Shown: positions 38,301 to 42,378 of the stretch, in pieces
Position numbering within the stretch: position 1 is the stretch's first letter
How the letters are laid out: each line of letters starts with the position of its first letter
Assembly: GCF_040183065.1 (NCBI RefSeq)
Contig: NC_091119.1
Location: forward strand, 64,900,392-64,964,391
Length of the DNA: 64,000 nucleotides
From: Periplaneta americana
Lineage: Eukaryota > Arthropoda > Insecta > Blattodea > Blattidae
Reading direction: 5' to 3'
The notes under the pieces: model-generated
What the model was told of the DNA's origin: nothing
Seen by the model: the letters and a program-made list of their open reading frames with translations, nothing else
The model's database searches: none
Translations under genes and position numbers: made by a program

Positions 38301-38878
38301 GATGTACTGCCTGATAATAGATGTACATATTAGCCAGAACCTCAATCAGAGGATTTACTAGTATAGTAGATTTAAATTGATGAGAAAACTTGAGCAGTAC
38401 TTATGTCATGTTTTGTTAAAATCAGCTCAAATGAAAGTTATTACACCTATGTGCGTACAATTTTTCTTCATTCTTTGCTTCTCTCTACACATTCACCAAT
38501 CCACTCTTTTCTATTTGTTTCCTTTTTTTATGTGGTTTCCCTCCCTATCTTTCATCCTCTCCACCTTTCGCTTGCCTCCTTACACACTCAGAATGTTACT
38601 TTTAAATCTATACTCCCTCACGCTGTTACATTCCCAGAGTACTGTAATGTGTGCTGAATGTTTTGTTTTTTTCTGTTAAGGATGGTTCCAAGAATGACAG
38701 GGAAGTTATTGATTTGGACGATGCTGCGTCTGCTAACCAGAAACGAATGAATGCCGATCCATTTGAAGTGATGCTGATGAATATGGGATATCGCATCACA
38801 TCTGTACAGGGAGAAGAAGGAGAAGGTGGGGATGAAGGGGCTCGGGAAGCCCCTGCCATCAATTGCAGACCCAGTTAG
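2646..38878 (+). CDS. WDTC1/adp: WD and tetratricopeptide repeats protein 1 (adipose), 3' ten exons
   Basis: Ten exons join to 553 codons ending at TAG 38876-38878. Exons: 2646-2847, 13851-13971, 15597-15800, 15886-16079, 22167-22294, 26988-27068, 29170-29324, 33440-33626, 35813-36005 and 38681-38878. All introns are GT/AG and every phase agrees. Domain order is WD repeats, a linker rich in Asn, Gly and Ser, a TPR block, then C-terminal WD repeats, matching the known family (human protein about 677 residues, from memory). Roughly the first 190 residues lie upstream of the window. In other animals WDTC1/adipose restrains fat storage and is a DDB1-CUL4 ubiquitin-ligase substrate receptor (DCAF). 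No exon carries a premature stop or frameshift, so the gene looks functional despite its transposon-filled introns. Confidence 0.93.
3248..3483. repeat. Palindromic MITE, 236 bp
   Basis: Nearly the whole element is an inverted repeat. The left arm begins CGTCGGCTTAGAGTG and the right arm, inverted, CATCAGCTTAAGAGTG. The arms are about 110 bp and meet near 3360. ATAT stands on both sides, but because it is self-complementary the exact target duplication (TA or ATAT) is ambiguous. Confidence 0.75.
3890..4900 (-). pseudogene. LINE reverse-transcriptase 3' relic, split by a MITE
   Basis: The minus strand reads MALLAEEEMILKEMLLELNE (from 4850 down), then NANKTKTMVIGRK and FKYLGCTISS, the end of an RT palm/thumb after the ADD box. 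It continues with the C-terminal region (VKWTDSIRNE, KRNWLGQWLRRN) near 4440-4290 and the 3' end with an ATTC-rich tail near 3890. The MITE at 4050-4284 interrupts it. The same family recurs at 8881, 10380 and 32585. It is 5'-truncated and inactive. Confidence 0.75.
4050..4284. repeat. MITE, 235 bp, ATTT target duplication
   Basis: The terminal inverted repeats are about 88 bp. The left begins GAGCCGTTCAGAGCAGAAG and the right is its near-exact inverse ending CTGAACGGCTC. Direct ATTT copies flank it (4046-4049 and 4285-4288). It interrupts the LINE relic, which shows it inserted later. There is no coding capacity. The superfamily is not determined. Confidence 0.8.
4910..5970. other. Intronic sequence, nothing recognised
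   Basis: AT-rich sequence in the 11-kb WDTC1 intron. Short open frames occur on both strands but none has a recognisable motif or a splice context. Confidence 0.5.
6292..7305 (+). pseudogene. hAT transposase remnant (CGGBP1-like)
   Basis: It begins MAQKESNTSWKLEYLVSQYG and a CKLC zinc-knuckle start, then after a 65-bp insertion continues through HKWLEQENV, FNKLANTVFCKFL, MSIDETTDAVRRHVFNVIVR (the hAT catalytic DETTD block at about 6797) and AASYMLKAVTML. The order resembles insect hAT transposases related to the domesticated CGGBP1. Several frameshifts and stops break it, and the C-terminal hAT dimerisation region is short or absent. Confidence 0.72.
6413..6478 (+). repeat. Short inserted hairpin element with AAATAAAT tail
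   Basis: Inside the hAT transposase, a 65-bp block contains CCTGGTAGAGGG and its inverted partner CTCTACCAGG. It ends in TTAAATAAATAAATAAATA. This looks like a small 3' piece of a retroelement with a short-repeat tail. It interrupts the zinc-knuckle coding region. Confidence 0.45.
7735..7820 (-). repeat. Possible tRNA-derived SINE fragment
   Basis: The minus strand carries an A-box-like GCATGCTGGCC and a B-box-like GTTCGATCATC about 35 bases apart. No cloverleaf can be closed. Weak evidence. Confidence 0.3.
8200..8522. repeat. Transposon terminus, related to the 104-2163 element
   Basis: At 8497-8520 the sequence GGTGGTCTGAAACACCCT is the inverse of the CAGGGTG(A)TTCAGACCAC terminus seen at 104. 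The inward 300 bases look like the sub-terminal part of a similar element. The partner terminus is not visible, so it is a truncated copy. Confidence 0.5.
8521..8579. repeat. (TG)n/(CGTG)n microsatellite
   Basis: A run of TG dinucleotides interspersed with CGTG units, directly following the transposon terminus. Confidence 0.9.
8881..9315 (+). pseudogene. LINE 3'-end fragment (same family as 3890-4900)
   Basis: It encodes the degraded C-terminal region (ETWTLR, then MERVKWTDRLRNKAV and LIRKRKRN) and ends with a (GAAT)n tail at about 9305-9320. 5'-truncated, with frameshifts. Confidence 0.7.
9525..10125. repeat. Fold-back repeat with about 300-bp arms
   Basis: The left arm (9525-9830) includes CGAGAAATATGTTGCTACAC, and GAACAATTAATAGAAA reads inverted within it. 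The right arm (9845-10125) is its inverse at about 80-85% identity by eye. The centre is the GC-rich GCTAGCCGGC near 9828. No coding capacity and no certain target duplication. Confidence 0.75.
10380..10890 (+). pseudogene. LINE 3'-end fragment (same family)
   Basis: It encodes SIFCEPLEKELRKRL, then VWSVALYGAETWTLR, MECVKWTDRLRNEVV and LIRKRKRNWLGH. This is the C-terminal region of the family at 3890 and 8881. It ends in a TATGTA/(TG)n tail at 10885-10940. The third partial copy in this intron. Confidence 0.72.
10885..10940. repeat. (TG)n microsatellite
   Basis: TATATATG leads into a TG tract and then CGTG repeats. It may have grown from the LINE tail. Confidence 0.9.
11110..11370 (+). pseudogene. 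Retrotransposon C-terminal relic, split by the mariner
   Basis: Across frameshifts the plus strand gives SGFIIDLTVRFET, then YHLKELEVFGVIVGARGTAT and FKRLGIPTSI. It resumes after the mariner at 13278 with PTVTLAALKGSIALL, allowing for a frame change. The VxGARGT motif is typical of the C-terminus of endonuclease-bearing non-LTR retrotransposons. The two halves fit across the insertion. Confidence 0.5.
11564..12510 (+). pseudogene. Mariner transposase, left copy
   Basis: It starts MEQRVNIKFCYKLGKT with a helix-turn-helix region. It has the catalytic blocks TGDETW (about 11979), LHDNAPAH (about 12260) and YSPDLAPADFFLFP (about 12345), giving the D,D34D set. A 44-bp deletion near 11830, relative to the right copy, causes a frameshift. 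A stop at 12393 follows FFLFPRL, and the reading is lost after the junction near 12512. Confidence 0.85.
12516..13082 (-). pseudogene. Mariner transposase N-terminal half, right copy
   Basis: It reads MEQCVNIKFCYKLGKT through RLTLRLIAEELDISKDTV and TGDETWCYQFDPES to SRLQKCKV, then runs into the antisense of the left copy. It keeps the 44 bp missing from the left copy, but a stop follows EDEPR near 12910. It has only the first catalytic Asp. Confidence 0.82.
13851..13971 (+). CDS. WDTC1 exon b
   Basis: It follows a CTTTCAG acceptor and encodes a variable segment ending LPQGCVQYFVAG, which continues as HLPVK in exon c. This is the conserved family junction leading into the next WD repeat. The donor is GTAATC at 13972 and the exon ends in phase 1. 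The preceding intron is 11.0 kb, the longest visible one in this gene. Confidence 0.93.
14100..14440. other. Intronic sequence, nothing recognised
   Basis: AT-rich intron sequence between WDTC1 exon b and a LINE fragment. No motif seen. Confidence 0.5.
14450..15085 (+). pseudogene. LINE reverse-transcriptase C-terminal fragment
   Basis: It encodes LLVYKDDMNMLGENPQII (the YADD catalytic box changed to YKDD), then GLEVNPKKTKYMIM, LKYLGATV and REEIKRRINMGNACYYSV. After a frameshift come ETWTLTLREEQ and KIFGAKRDE. The same family lies inverted at 22890-23820. Truncated at both ends. Confidence 0.8.
15090..15590. other. Intronic sequence, nothing recognised
   Basis: AT-rich intron leading to the acceptor of WDTC1 exon c. 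No repeats or reading frames of note. Confidence 0.5.
15597..15800 (+). CDS. WDTC1 exon c (WD repeat)
   Basis: The acceptor is TTTACAG and the donor GTATGT. The exon encodes YLTFSADGNELLVNLGGEQ and IYLFDINNK, a complete WD blade with the family-typical LLVN-GGEQ-YLFD signature. It ends in phase 1. Exon d begins only 85 bases further on. Confidence 0.95.
15886..16079 (+). CDS. WDTC1 exon d (Asn/Gly/Ser-rich linker)
   Basis: The acceptor is TTTCAG and the donor GTAAGT. The exon encodes a low-complexity linker with repeated SNG, RNG and TNG triplets, then a conserved LPLRIEALKLS that leads into the TPR block. Vertebrate WDTC1 has a comparable NG-repeat linker at the same place. It ends in phase 0. 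Confidence 0.93.
16754..16972 (-). repeat. tRNA-derived SINE (family A)
   Basis: An inverted copy of the family at 21448-21671. The tRNA-like head (B box GGTTCGATCCCGG in degenerate form) is near 16905-16972. The body includes GCCAGTAAATCTACTGACATG, and the 3' end GTTTTATTTAATGATGC lies near 16757. Confidence 0.8.
17000..17940. other. Intronic sequence, nothing recognised
   Basis: No conserved motif or clear inverted repeat was seen here. Confidence 0.45.
17946..18140 (-). pseudogene. Transposase N-terminal HTH (DUF4817-like) fragment
   Basis: It reads MPKFTHLEYLDVPLIYGESR, then SLRQYQMRIPNRRMPNPRTF and LTQRVLETRCVIPACIN. The (L/V)xxYGE...A/SxRxYxxRFPNRRxPxxxTF pattern is the DUF4817 helix-turn-helix found at the start of many arthropod DNA-transposon proteins. 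Only this exon-sized piece remains. Confidence 0.65.
18145..19190. other. Intronic sequence, nothing firm
   Basis: Includes a poly-T stretch at 18430-18446 and an unrecognised open frame at 18889-19089 (-). No supported feature. Confidence 0.4.
19190..20440 (+). pseudogene. LINE endonuclease/RT relic
   Basis: Across many stops the frame gives EIGEDFNSRTRRQ (the end of an apurinic endonuclease GDFN block), LYYSKATNKIE, IEVLGEIHNYHQK and, after an insertion-rich part, IKSLKCRRAIGIGGIPAELL near 20200. That block is the RT motif leading to the fingers (typical KAxGxDGIPAELLK). Heavily decayed, and it stops before the catalytic ADD. Confidence 0.65.
20445..21440. other. Intronic sequence, nothing recognised
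   Basis: AT-rich, with several poly-T/poly-A runs. No supported feature. Confidence 0.45.
21448..21671 (+). repeat. tRNA-derived SINE (family A) with well-kept head
   Basis: The head at 21451-21522 folds as a tRNA. The acceptor arms GACCTGG and CCAGGTC pair over 7 bp, the T arm is GCGGGTTCGATCCCG and there is a D-arm A box. The body carries GTCAGTAGATTTACTGGCATG and the 3' end CGTTAAATAAACCATAAC, followed by a TA repeat. It is the best-preserved copy of three in the window (others 16754 and 46938). Confidence 0.88.
22167..22294 (+). CDS. WDTC1 exon e (TPR)
   Basis: The acceptor is TTTCAG and the donor GTAAGT. The exon encodes ANDAFERQHFTLAISLYNKA and then LYGNRAAAYMKRGW. These are TPR helices A and B with the canonical A-x-F and GNRAAAY positions. 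It ends in phase 2, splitting the Trp codon with exon f. The preceding 6.1-kb intron holds a SINE and LINE relics. Confidence 0.95.
22765..22910 (+). pseudogene. pogo-like transposase N-terminal HTH remnant
   Basis: The frame reads RFTIGQKVKIIRIVEAKPQI and, with a frame change, a KRMxxPTTSLWGILxxP-like end. RxxFTIxQKxxII is the CENP-B/pogo psq-type HTH start. Truncated by the LINE that follows. Confidence 0.55.
22890..23820 (-). pseudogene. LINE reverse-transcriptase C-terminal fragment
   Basis: The minus strand reads (from high to low coordinate) an MIMSRDQ-like block and YLRATVTNMI-like remnants. It then gives VRIYKTVI, SETWTLLLREE, FENKVLRKIFGAKRDEVTRE and ALYSSPDIIRNIKSRRLRWA. Same family as 14450-15085. 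Several stops and frameshifts. Confidence 0.75.
23988..25320 (-). mobile_element. Mariner transposon, nearly intact
   Basis: The 1333-bp element has TIRs of about 30 bp (CGAGGCCTGTCTAAAAAGTA at both ends) and a TA on each side. It encodes one transposase on the minus strand (24059-25100). Its length and layout match a full-size mariner. It is nested in a pogo-like relic in the WDTC1 intron between exons e and f. Confidence 0.93.
24059..25100 (-). pseudogene. Mariner transposase with two lesions
   Basis: The frame has an N-terminal HTH (QRYCIKFCQKLGDSQSQ near 25085-25035, then MFGEDAMGVTEIKEWFNRF), a second HTH (LTVREIAEEVGMSKDSAHAI), TGDESWVYGYDPETKRQS, HHDNAPAHSS and YSPDLAPCDFWLFPKL, giving the D,D34D triad. 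It ends YFEGD and a stop. Two lesions are visible: an in-frame TAG near 24591 right after RQS, and a one-base shift near 25087 that separates the start (a DDFNEL reading) from QRYC. Otherwise continuous, so it died recently. Confidence 0.88.
25506..25884. repeat. Inverted SINE-type composite (family B), 379 bp
   Basis: Both ends are inverted copies of AATTAATATTAGAG(A/G)AGAAA continuing into AATTCGCTC. Inside, on the minus strand, is a tRNA-like head (25543-25605) with B box GGATTCGAGCCCC and an A box GTAGCTCAATGGCGAGAG. The same head and end form a separate SINE at 26343-26541. This may be two head-to-head copies or a TIR element that captured a SINE. A C/T-rich tract fills 25640-25710. Confidence 0.6.
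26090..26330 (+). pseudogene. LINE C-terminal zinc-knuckle fragment
   Basis: It reads TVELITGHDQEIFVTDWLV and, after a frame change, CRICKWEDDQHIFKECKALK. This is the CxxC...H...C knuckle after the RNase H domain of I/Jockey-like LINEs. Truncated on both sides. Confidence 0.55.
26343..26541 (+). repeat. tRNA-derived SINE (family B) with 12-bp target duplication
   Basis: TGGAATAACAAA occurs directly on both sides (26331-26342 and 26542-26553). The head (about 26450-26515) has A box GTAGCTCAATGGTGAGAG and B box GGGTTCGATCCCCGG. The element ends TTCTTCTCTAATATTAAT with no poly(A). A long variable-length duplication indicates LINE-driven insertion. Confidence 0.85.
26855..26938. repeat. 42-bp tandem duplication
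   Basis: Two adjacent copies of a 42-bp unit starting TTTAGGAATGATAGCATGC, essentially identical. They end about 50 bases before the WDTC1 exon f acceptor. Confidence 0.92.
26988..27068 (+). CDS. WDTC1 exon f (TPR)
   Basis: An 81-base exon with acceptor AATAG and donor GTAAAT. It encodes DGDVYAAMRDCHTALQLDP and HMKAHFR, the second TPR. A 42-bp tandem duplication ends about 50 bases before its acceptor. Confidence 0.94.
27100..28150. other. Intronic sequence with a faint internal duplication
   Basis: About 55 bases around TTTTTAACAAAGCTTA at 27527 are repeated imperfectly at 27818, together with an ACCCATGTA block in each. Otherwise nothing recognised. Confidence 0.45.
28152..29150 (-). pseudogene. 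DDE transposase relic next to WDTC1 exon g
   Basis: It begins with a transposon terminus CAGAGTGATTCACGAAG at 28159. The minus strand reads, from 29145 down, NDQLIEPLILLDNITGNMYL, then QNEFPQLLDDVRLATRLH, a WPARSPNLTPLNF block near 28880, NSPDKLRNVMRVIH, and KCVEVEGDMFENLL at the end near 28400. This is a recognised insect DDE transposase layout. Frameshifts and a MITE at 28448-28707 disrupt it. Confidence 0.78.
28448..28707. repeat. MITE inside the transposase relic, 260 bp
   Basis: The terminal inverted repeats of about 38 bp begin AATTGAAGGGTACAC; the left continues AGGAAAGACGATCAAGG and the right, inverted, GGGAGTAACGATCAAGG. It separates RVIH from KCVEVEG in the transposase. No clear target duplication. 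Confidence 0.72.
29170..29324 (+). CDS. WDTC1 exon g (TPR)
   Basis: The acceptor is TTCCAG and the donor GTAAGT. The exon encodes LARCLYELQWVQEASDCMQA and then FPDHVHSHACKAL, the third TPR-like unit. A minus-strand transposase relic ends only a few tens of bases upstream of its acceptor. It ends in phase 1. Confidence 0.94.
29870..31188 (+). pseudogene. LINE reverse transcriptase
   Basis: The frame shows ELTLAIQNLKTKKSPGPDN, AWKKAIIVPIHKKGKPA, a TGA at 30092 (where family members have a PIA-leading residue), SPRQAGFRQLHST, LAIFIDFQLAYGSV, YRGLPQGAVLSTTLFNIYIN, the catalytic FADDIVLW (about 30570) and YLGVIFDSKLTWSNHL. All RT blocks are present, but the nonsense codon and the broken link to RNase H make it inactive. 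Confidence 0.85.
31204..31899 (+). pseudogene. LINE RNase H domain
   Basis: It contains HLYTDGTLISREQDAGAGVT (first Asp), FDGEIIAISECLRNLL (Glu), AVILSDSKVAILS (Asp) and FQWIPSHCGILGNENADALA (final Asp), the complete RNase H active-site set. It ends at a TAA (31897) where the copy at 45.9 kb has CAA, so the stop is a C-to-T nonsense change. Confidence 0.85.
32250..32310. repeat. (TA)n(TG)n microsatellite
   Basis: A pure TA run of about 45 bases followed by TGTGTGTG, just after the LINE end. Confidence 0.92.
32585..32830 (+). pseudogene. LINE RT fragment (family of 3890-4900)
   Basis: It encodes FNIYLQESVKNYFQNIGG, GGRRIQCIRFAADMALLSEE (catalytic ADD box changed to FAADM) and MILRDMLVELN. 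This is the part just 5' of the fragment at 4850, so the two together cover more of the family. Short and truncated. Confidence 0.7.
33000..33115 (-). repeat. Degraded tRNA-derived SINE
   Basis: The minus strand has a B-box-like GAGTTCGAATCCTGC and an A-box-like region near 33105, followed by TACCTGGTTGGGTTTTTC, a body block shared with the SINE at 35163. Short and decayed. Confidence 0.5.
33440..33626 (+). CDS. WDTC1 exon h
   Basis: The acceptor is GAACAG and the donor GTAATG. An acidic, variable start is followed by YDYEIRFCGHCNTTTDIKEA, the most conserved stretch of the family, which leads into the C-terminal WD repeats. It ends in phase 2. Confidence 0.95.
33640..34320. other. Intronic sequence, possible pogo-type end
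   Basis: At 34070 an ACAGTAAAACTTCATTTATT terminus appears. Its inverse, AAGTTTTACTGT, is near 35718, which suggests an old pogo-like element (about 1.65 kb) around the fold-back and SINE. Nothing else is recognised. Confidence 0.35.
34325..34922. repeat. Fold-back repeat with about 290-bp arms
   Basis: The left arm starts ACAAGCAAACATTCTGATGG and the inverted right arm starts the same. Both continue through AGATAAAAAA, TTTTGGCCACT and GGAATTGAGAC to a centre near 34625. Identity is about 80% by eye. No coding capacity is recognised. Confidence 0.75.
35163..35421 (+). repeat. tRNA-derived SINE (family C)
   Basis: The head has CCTGTGGAGTAACGGTCAGC (A box) and B box GGTTCAAATCCCGG. The body has GTTACCTGGTTGAGGTTTTT and TTTTCCCTCAACCC, then CCCCGGACTCATTTCACC. 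The tail is AATAAAATAAATAAA. It is a SINE type I know to be common in arthropods. A decayed inverted copy lies at 47950-48127. Confidence 0.85.
35813..36005 (+). CDS. WDTC1 exon i (C-terminal WD repeats)
   Basis: The acceptor is TTTACAG and the donor GTATTT. The exon encodes YIVAGSDDGSFFIWDR and then SGIDPVVRLWSPRPE, two WD blades nearly identical to the vertebrate protein. It ends in phase 0. Confidence 0.95.
36404..36450 (-). ncRNA. Hammerhead-like motif, left arm (decayed core)
   Basis: The minus strand has TATACAT, TTGAAAA in place of CTGAAGA, stem II GGCAC/GTGCC, AAAA in place of GAAA, ACGTT, C, then ATGTTATA. The stem I arms pair over seven base pairs with one bulged T. The core changes predict no cleavage. 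Confidence 0.5.
37380..37426 (+). ncRNA. Hammerhead-like motif, right arm
   Basis: The plus strand has TATACAT, TTGAAAA (core changed at two positions), stem II GGCAC-ACTA-GTGCC, intact GAAA (37409-37412), ACGTT, cleavage-site-like C (37418), then ATGTTATA. The layout equals that at 1181-1229, but with different stem sequences that still pair. Confidence 0.55.
37696..38032 (+). repeat. SINE-like repeat (family D)
   Basis: It starts CTGTGCTGTGGTGTTGTGGT with an A-box-like GTGGTCTAAGAC and a degenerate B box GGTTTCAGACACC. The body includes GAAATTTCGGTCAGCGTATG, GGGGAGCTACTTTAAGTAG and GTTGGATGATCGTTAACCTC, ending in a GC-rich GGCCCTGGCTC block. I recognise this as a repeated sequence type of cockroaches, from memory only. 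Confidence 0.6.
38075..38275 (-). repeat. Interspersed repeat (family E)
   Basis: The block containing GGTAGGGTGGCCAGTTCC, TTGCATACATCGCCGACTAG and CAGATGCATACAAACAGTTG is a repeat I associate with insect genomes, inferred from memory. No promoter boxes or coding function seen. It ends about 400 bases before the last WDTC1 exon. Confidence 0.45.
38681..38878 (+). CDS. WDTC1 terminal coding exon
   Basis: The acceptor is CTGTTAAG. After an acidic segment it encodes NQKRMNADPFEVMLMNMGYR, the family's C-terminal signature, and ends CRPS followed by TAG. Confidence 0.95.
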   Translation, partial: DGSKNDREVIDLDDAASANQKRMNADPFEVMLMNMGYRITSVQGEEGEGGDEGAREAPAINCRPS

Positions 38879-39700
38879 CTGCCATCGAGTTGTGGAGGAC
38901 ACCCATGTTTTGTTATAAGTTATTGTTTTGTATTTGTTTGCTGACCGTTGAAACCTCCATAGAAAGAGAGAAAACAAGAGCTGTACCTTAAGGCTAAAAT
39001 TGAAAAATAATGGAAACCTGTATTTATCCAGTGCTGGCTCCTTAAATTTGTCTCTTGCTTTCTCTCATTTCTTCTGTGATTTTGGTTTTGTTATTTACAG
39101 TGTTTCTTATCTTCCTGCATAATTTTAATAACTGTTTTAAGTTTTTATTTATTTATGGACACATTATAGTTAAACTAAATGAACTTTATATTCGACATTG
39201 ATTTGCAAATTGCACTTTAACACCGTAGCTTCACATTGAACTTGTTTTTGTATGAAAATTTTGTTGTGATGCTTGTTCTCGTAAGCAAACAATATTCTTT
39301 TATGGTTTCGTATTTCTTTCAAATTAGTTTTGTATATTAGACCTTTTTAGTCAAGAGGTCGAAAAATTTTTATTTTCCATGTACACAGACTCAAAATGGC
39401 ATAAAATATTTACAAAGTAATATACCTCATTTAGCTATATTTTCCAGATGAGAGATTTTATTTGAGAAGCAAGCGGTTATACTGAAATGTGAATTCTACA
39501 CTGATAAGGTTGTAGGAATAGTACAATGAAGCTTGTTTGTGCTCTTTCTCTTGTTACAGGCTTCGAAATTGTCTAGAAAAAGTGATTTTTAACATCTCCC
39601 CTGCGTAATTAACAACTCATAGCACATTATGGACAGCTGTAAATATTGTATTGTTTCCACTATTAGCAAATATTAAATAAAAGTATGTTTACAGAATACA
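38879..39700 (+). other. WDTC1 3' UTR with poly(A) signal
   Basis: AT-rich non-coding sequence follows the stop. A canonical AATAAA lies at 39676-39681, preceded by ATTA-rich sequence, so cleavage is expected near 39,700. I saw no earlier AATAAA after the stop by eye. Confidence 0.65.
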
Positions 39701-39704
39701 GAAC

Positions 39705-40765
39705 TTGAATGAATATGAGATGGTTGTTTCTGGTTGAAATTAAAATATCTTCAGTTAATTCACTTTTATTACATATGTACAAAAATACATTCAAACTATA
39801 TATGCATAACATTGTACTTACTTTTTGAATATGTCTGTCACATATTCAGAAGCAGTACTGTTTGCTGTCTTACACAGTTTGCTAAGTTACACATTGAAAT
39901 TAAGTTACATACATTTATTTTGTGTACAGATATTAATGAAGATTTTGGGTTTTTGCAACCTTGAGTTGAGATTTCCTTTCAGAAGTATTCACATATTTCA
40001 TCGTAAGAGTGGTTTCAGTCAGAAGAGTCGCCTATTTTGTTTTGTCCATCACAAACAACTAGACATAAAGAAATCTCGCTAAAGTGCTACTTGTATAGGT
40101 GTAGCTAACCTAAAACGACAGAACAGCTCTCAAAGCCAAAGGCCAATTCAGAGCGCACAAAGAATTTCACATTATTTGAATACTCTTTTACTAGCTGTAG
40201 ATCAAAAACCAGAAAGACAGAATTATGTGAACCGAAGATATTAAACGGACTATGGTACTGGTACACAGAAATTAAAATATCACCACCTGGACTTTCTGAA
40301 ACTCCAGTTCGTAAACTTCTTCTTCAACCTTAGCTTCCGTAATTATTCATTGTTACTCAGGTACAAATGACATCCTCTCGAATGAAACACTCTATGCTTA
40401 TTTCATATTGTGAAACATATTTCTTCATGTTGCAATTCAAGTCTCAGAATCAGATACATTAAGATACAATTTTGTGCTTTCAGTCAACTACTAAAATGGC
40501 ACTTCAGCTACATCACATTAAACTCCTATCTGCTATTGAGTTACAGATCATATTCATCACATCTGAATAGTGAACGAAATTAATACACAGTCAGTTGGTT
40601 GTCATGTTTGTCATTAAAACACAATAAGAGGTTGAAAGCAAGCTAGAGCATTAGATTAAAGACAGTAAAAAGTCCTTACTAAGATTTTTTTTAATGAAAG
40701 CAAATTGAGGAAAAGATTCCATTTAATAGATTTACAACACGTGAAATGATCTTTTCCCTGAGTGG
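39705..40765. other. Intergenic, nothing recognised
   Basis: AT-rich sequence downstream of the WDTC1 poly(A) signal. No coding or repeat signature. Confidence 0.5.
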
Positions 40766-40767
40766 AA

Positions 40768-40925
40768 GGACCCCAAACAGAATCATTCAGTGTTCCATCA
40801 CTCCAAACAGAATCATTCAGTGTTCCATCACTCCAAACAGAATCATTCACTGTTCCATCACTCCACCAAACAGAATCATTCACTGTTCCATCACTCCACC
40901 AAACAGAATCATTCAGTGTTCCATC
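40768..40925. repeat. Minisatellite, five copies of a 28-31-bp unit
   Basis: The unit is CCAAACAGAATCATTCA(G/C)T followed by GTTCCATCACT. Copies start near 40771, 40801, 40831, 40865 and 40899. Two later copies carry an extra CCA. The sequence reads open on both strands only because of the repetition. Confidence 0.92.
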
Positions 40926-41034
40926 ATATCAAAATGGGACACTTCTACTACTCGTCATTCTGACCTATCATTTTGTATCATCAACAGTAATGCATTCTGT
41001 CTTGCTGGTTTTCAAAATAGAAATGAAACTCTTA

Positions 41035-41850
41035 GGCTGTGTGCACACAGAATAAGATGCAGCGTGAGGCGACATTTTGTCTCGTGGTACTTGTCTCCCA
41101 TTTATTTATTATGATATGGTGCACACAGAATTAGATGCAGTGCGACGGTCGCGAGCAGACACAAGGAGACACGGAGAGACAACATTGAATGACTGCTTGA
41201 AGTTCGTCATGAGGAGACTGATAGCTGCAGTGTACTGCACATGCGTTAGTAGTGGCTATGATTGCACGCTTTCACTATCTACAATACTATTGTTGTGTAG
41301 TGCACATTATCCATAATGGAGCTCAATGCAGATAAATTAGTTGTTTGGTACAGAAAATATACGTTCTGTAAAATCTTTGAAACAATATCATGACAATAAT
41401 GTGGTTTCTAAAAATATGTGAGAAATTGCAACTGAGATGAAAGCACCAGGTGAATAATAATATTGATAATAATAATTTGTAGTAGATCTACTTCCCTGCC
41501 CTATACTATCACTCATTATTGATTTAATATATTATTTTTCTTTATAGTGAGTCGTGAAGTAGTCGTAAACATACAAAATGACATTTGTGTACTACATTAG
41601 TAGTATTTAATTTTAAGAGGTTTTCAATTATATAGATTTTTAGGCATAGCCTATTAGGCGTCCTTAGGGAATAATAACCAAATACAATAGAATTTCTCAT
41701 ATAGACGCCATTTTCTAGCCTAGGCCAGTTTTCCAAATCCACACAGCCAGCAAATCGCGAGCAGACCATGTTAAGTTGCCGCGAGGTGTTGTAAAGTAAA
41801 ACGTCACATCTCATTTTGCTGCATCACATTCATTCTGTGTGCACCCGGCC
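41035..41850 (+). mobile_element. PIF/Harbinger-like transposon relic
   Basis: The 816-bp element has imperfect TIRs (GGCTGTGTGCACACAGAA left, GGCCGGGTGCACACAGAA inverted right). TTA is duplicated directly outside (41032-41034 and 41851-41853). A 3-bp TTA/TWA duplication is the Harbinger signature. Inside (41315-41455) is a broken MADF-like coding remnant: MELNADKLVVWYRKYTF, then with frame change YHDNNVVSK and EIATEMKAPGE. Harbinger elements commonly carry a Myb/MADF accessory protein. Confidence 0.75.
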
Positions 41851-41854
41851 TTAA

Positions 41855-42378
41855 CATTGCCAGATTAGAAGAGTCTGGGGAGATAGGTTGGTTTCTGATG
41901 TCGATTATTTGACCACAAAGTCATTTGTTCTTCTTGACTGGTCTAGTCTTAACTAATATCCATTTTCAATTTGTGCATTTCATACGTGTACAGTAGCAGG
42001 TACCACACCAAAGGGTGTGAATCAGTGATATTTTTTAACATGTTTCCTATGTAAGAACATTGAACACCTAAACTAATGAACATTTAACTGAAGAATGAGG
42101 TTGCCGTCCTAACTTTGAATAGCTTGTAGTAGGAAGATAAACTCTTATTGTAATAAATTTATGAAATTATCAAAATTCGGAAGTTATTACTTAAATTACA
42201 GTATGTAAAACATCAAGATGTTAAATTTGCTTCGTAATCTTCATCACTATCTTGAAAGTAAGGTTGCTTTCAAACAGTGAGAGAAGTTAAAAAGGACAGA
42301 ATAAGTTCTGAAGAATGGAGATAGACGTGAGTATAAAAAAAATAATGCGAGTTTCTGTCTCTCGAATCATTGTGTATT
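41855..42378. other. Intergenic, 3' flank of the P-loop gene
   Basis: Downstream of the minus-strand stop. No AATAAA or ATTAAA on the minus strand was found by eye, so the poly(A) site of that gene is undetermined. Confidence 0.45.

Noticed and set aside
40656-41055. Repeat-containing open frames (NDSVWSDGTL and QTESFSVPSL types) that look like a repeat protein.
   Set aside because: They are the same DNA minisatellite read on both strands. Any unit length near a multiple of three gives such frames. No start context, splice sites or conserved flanks.
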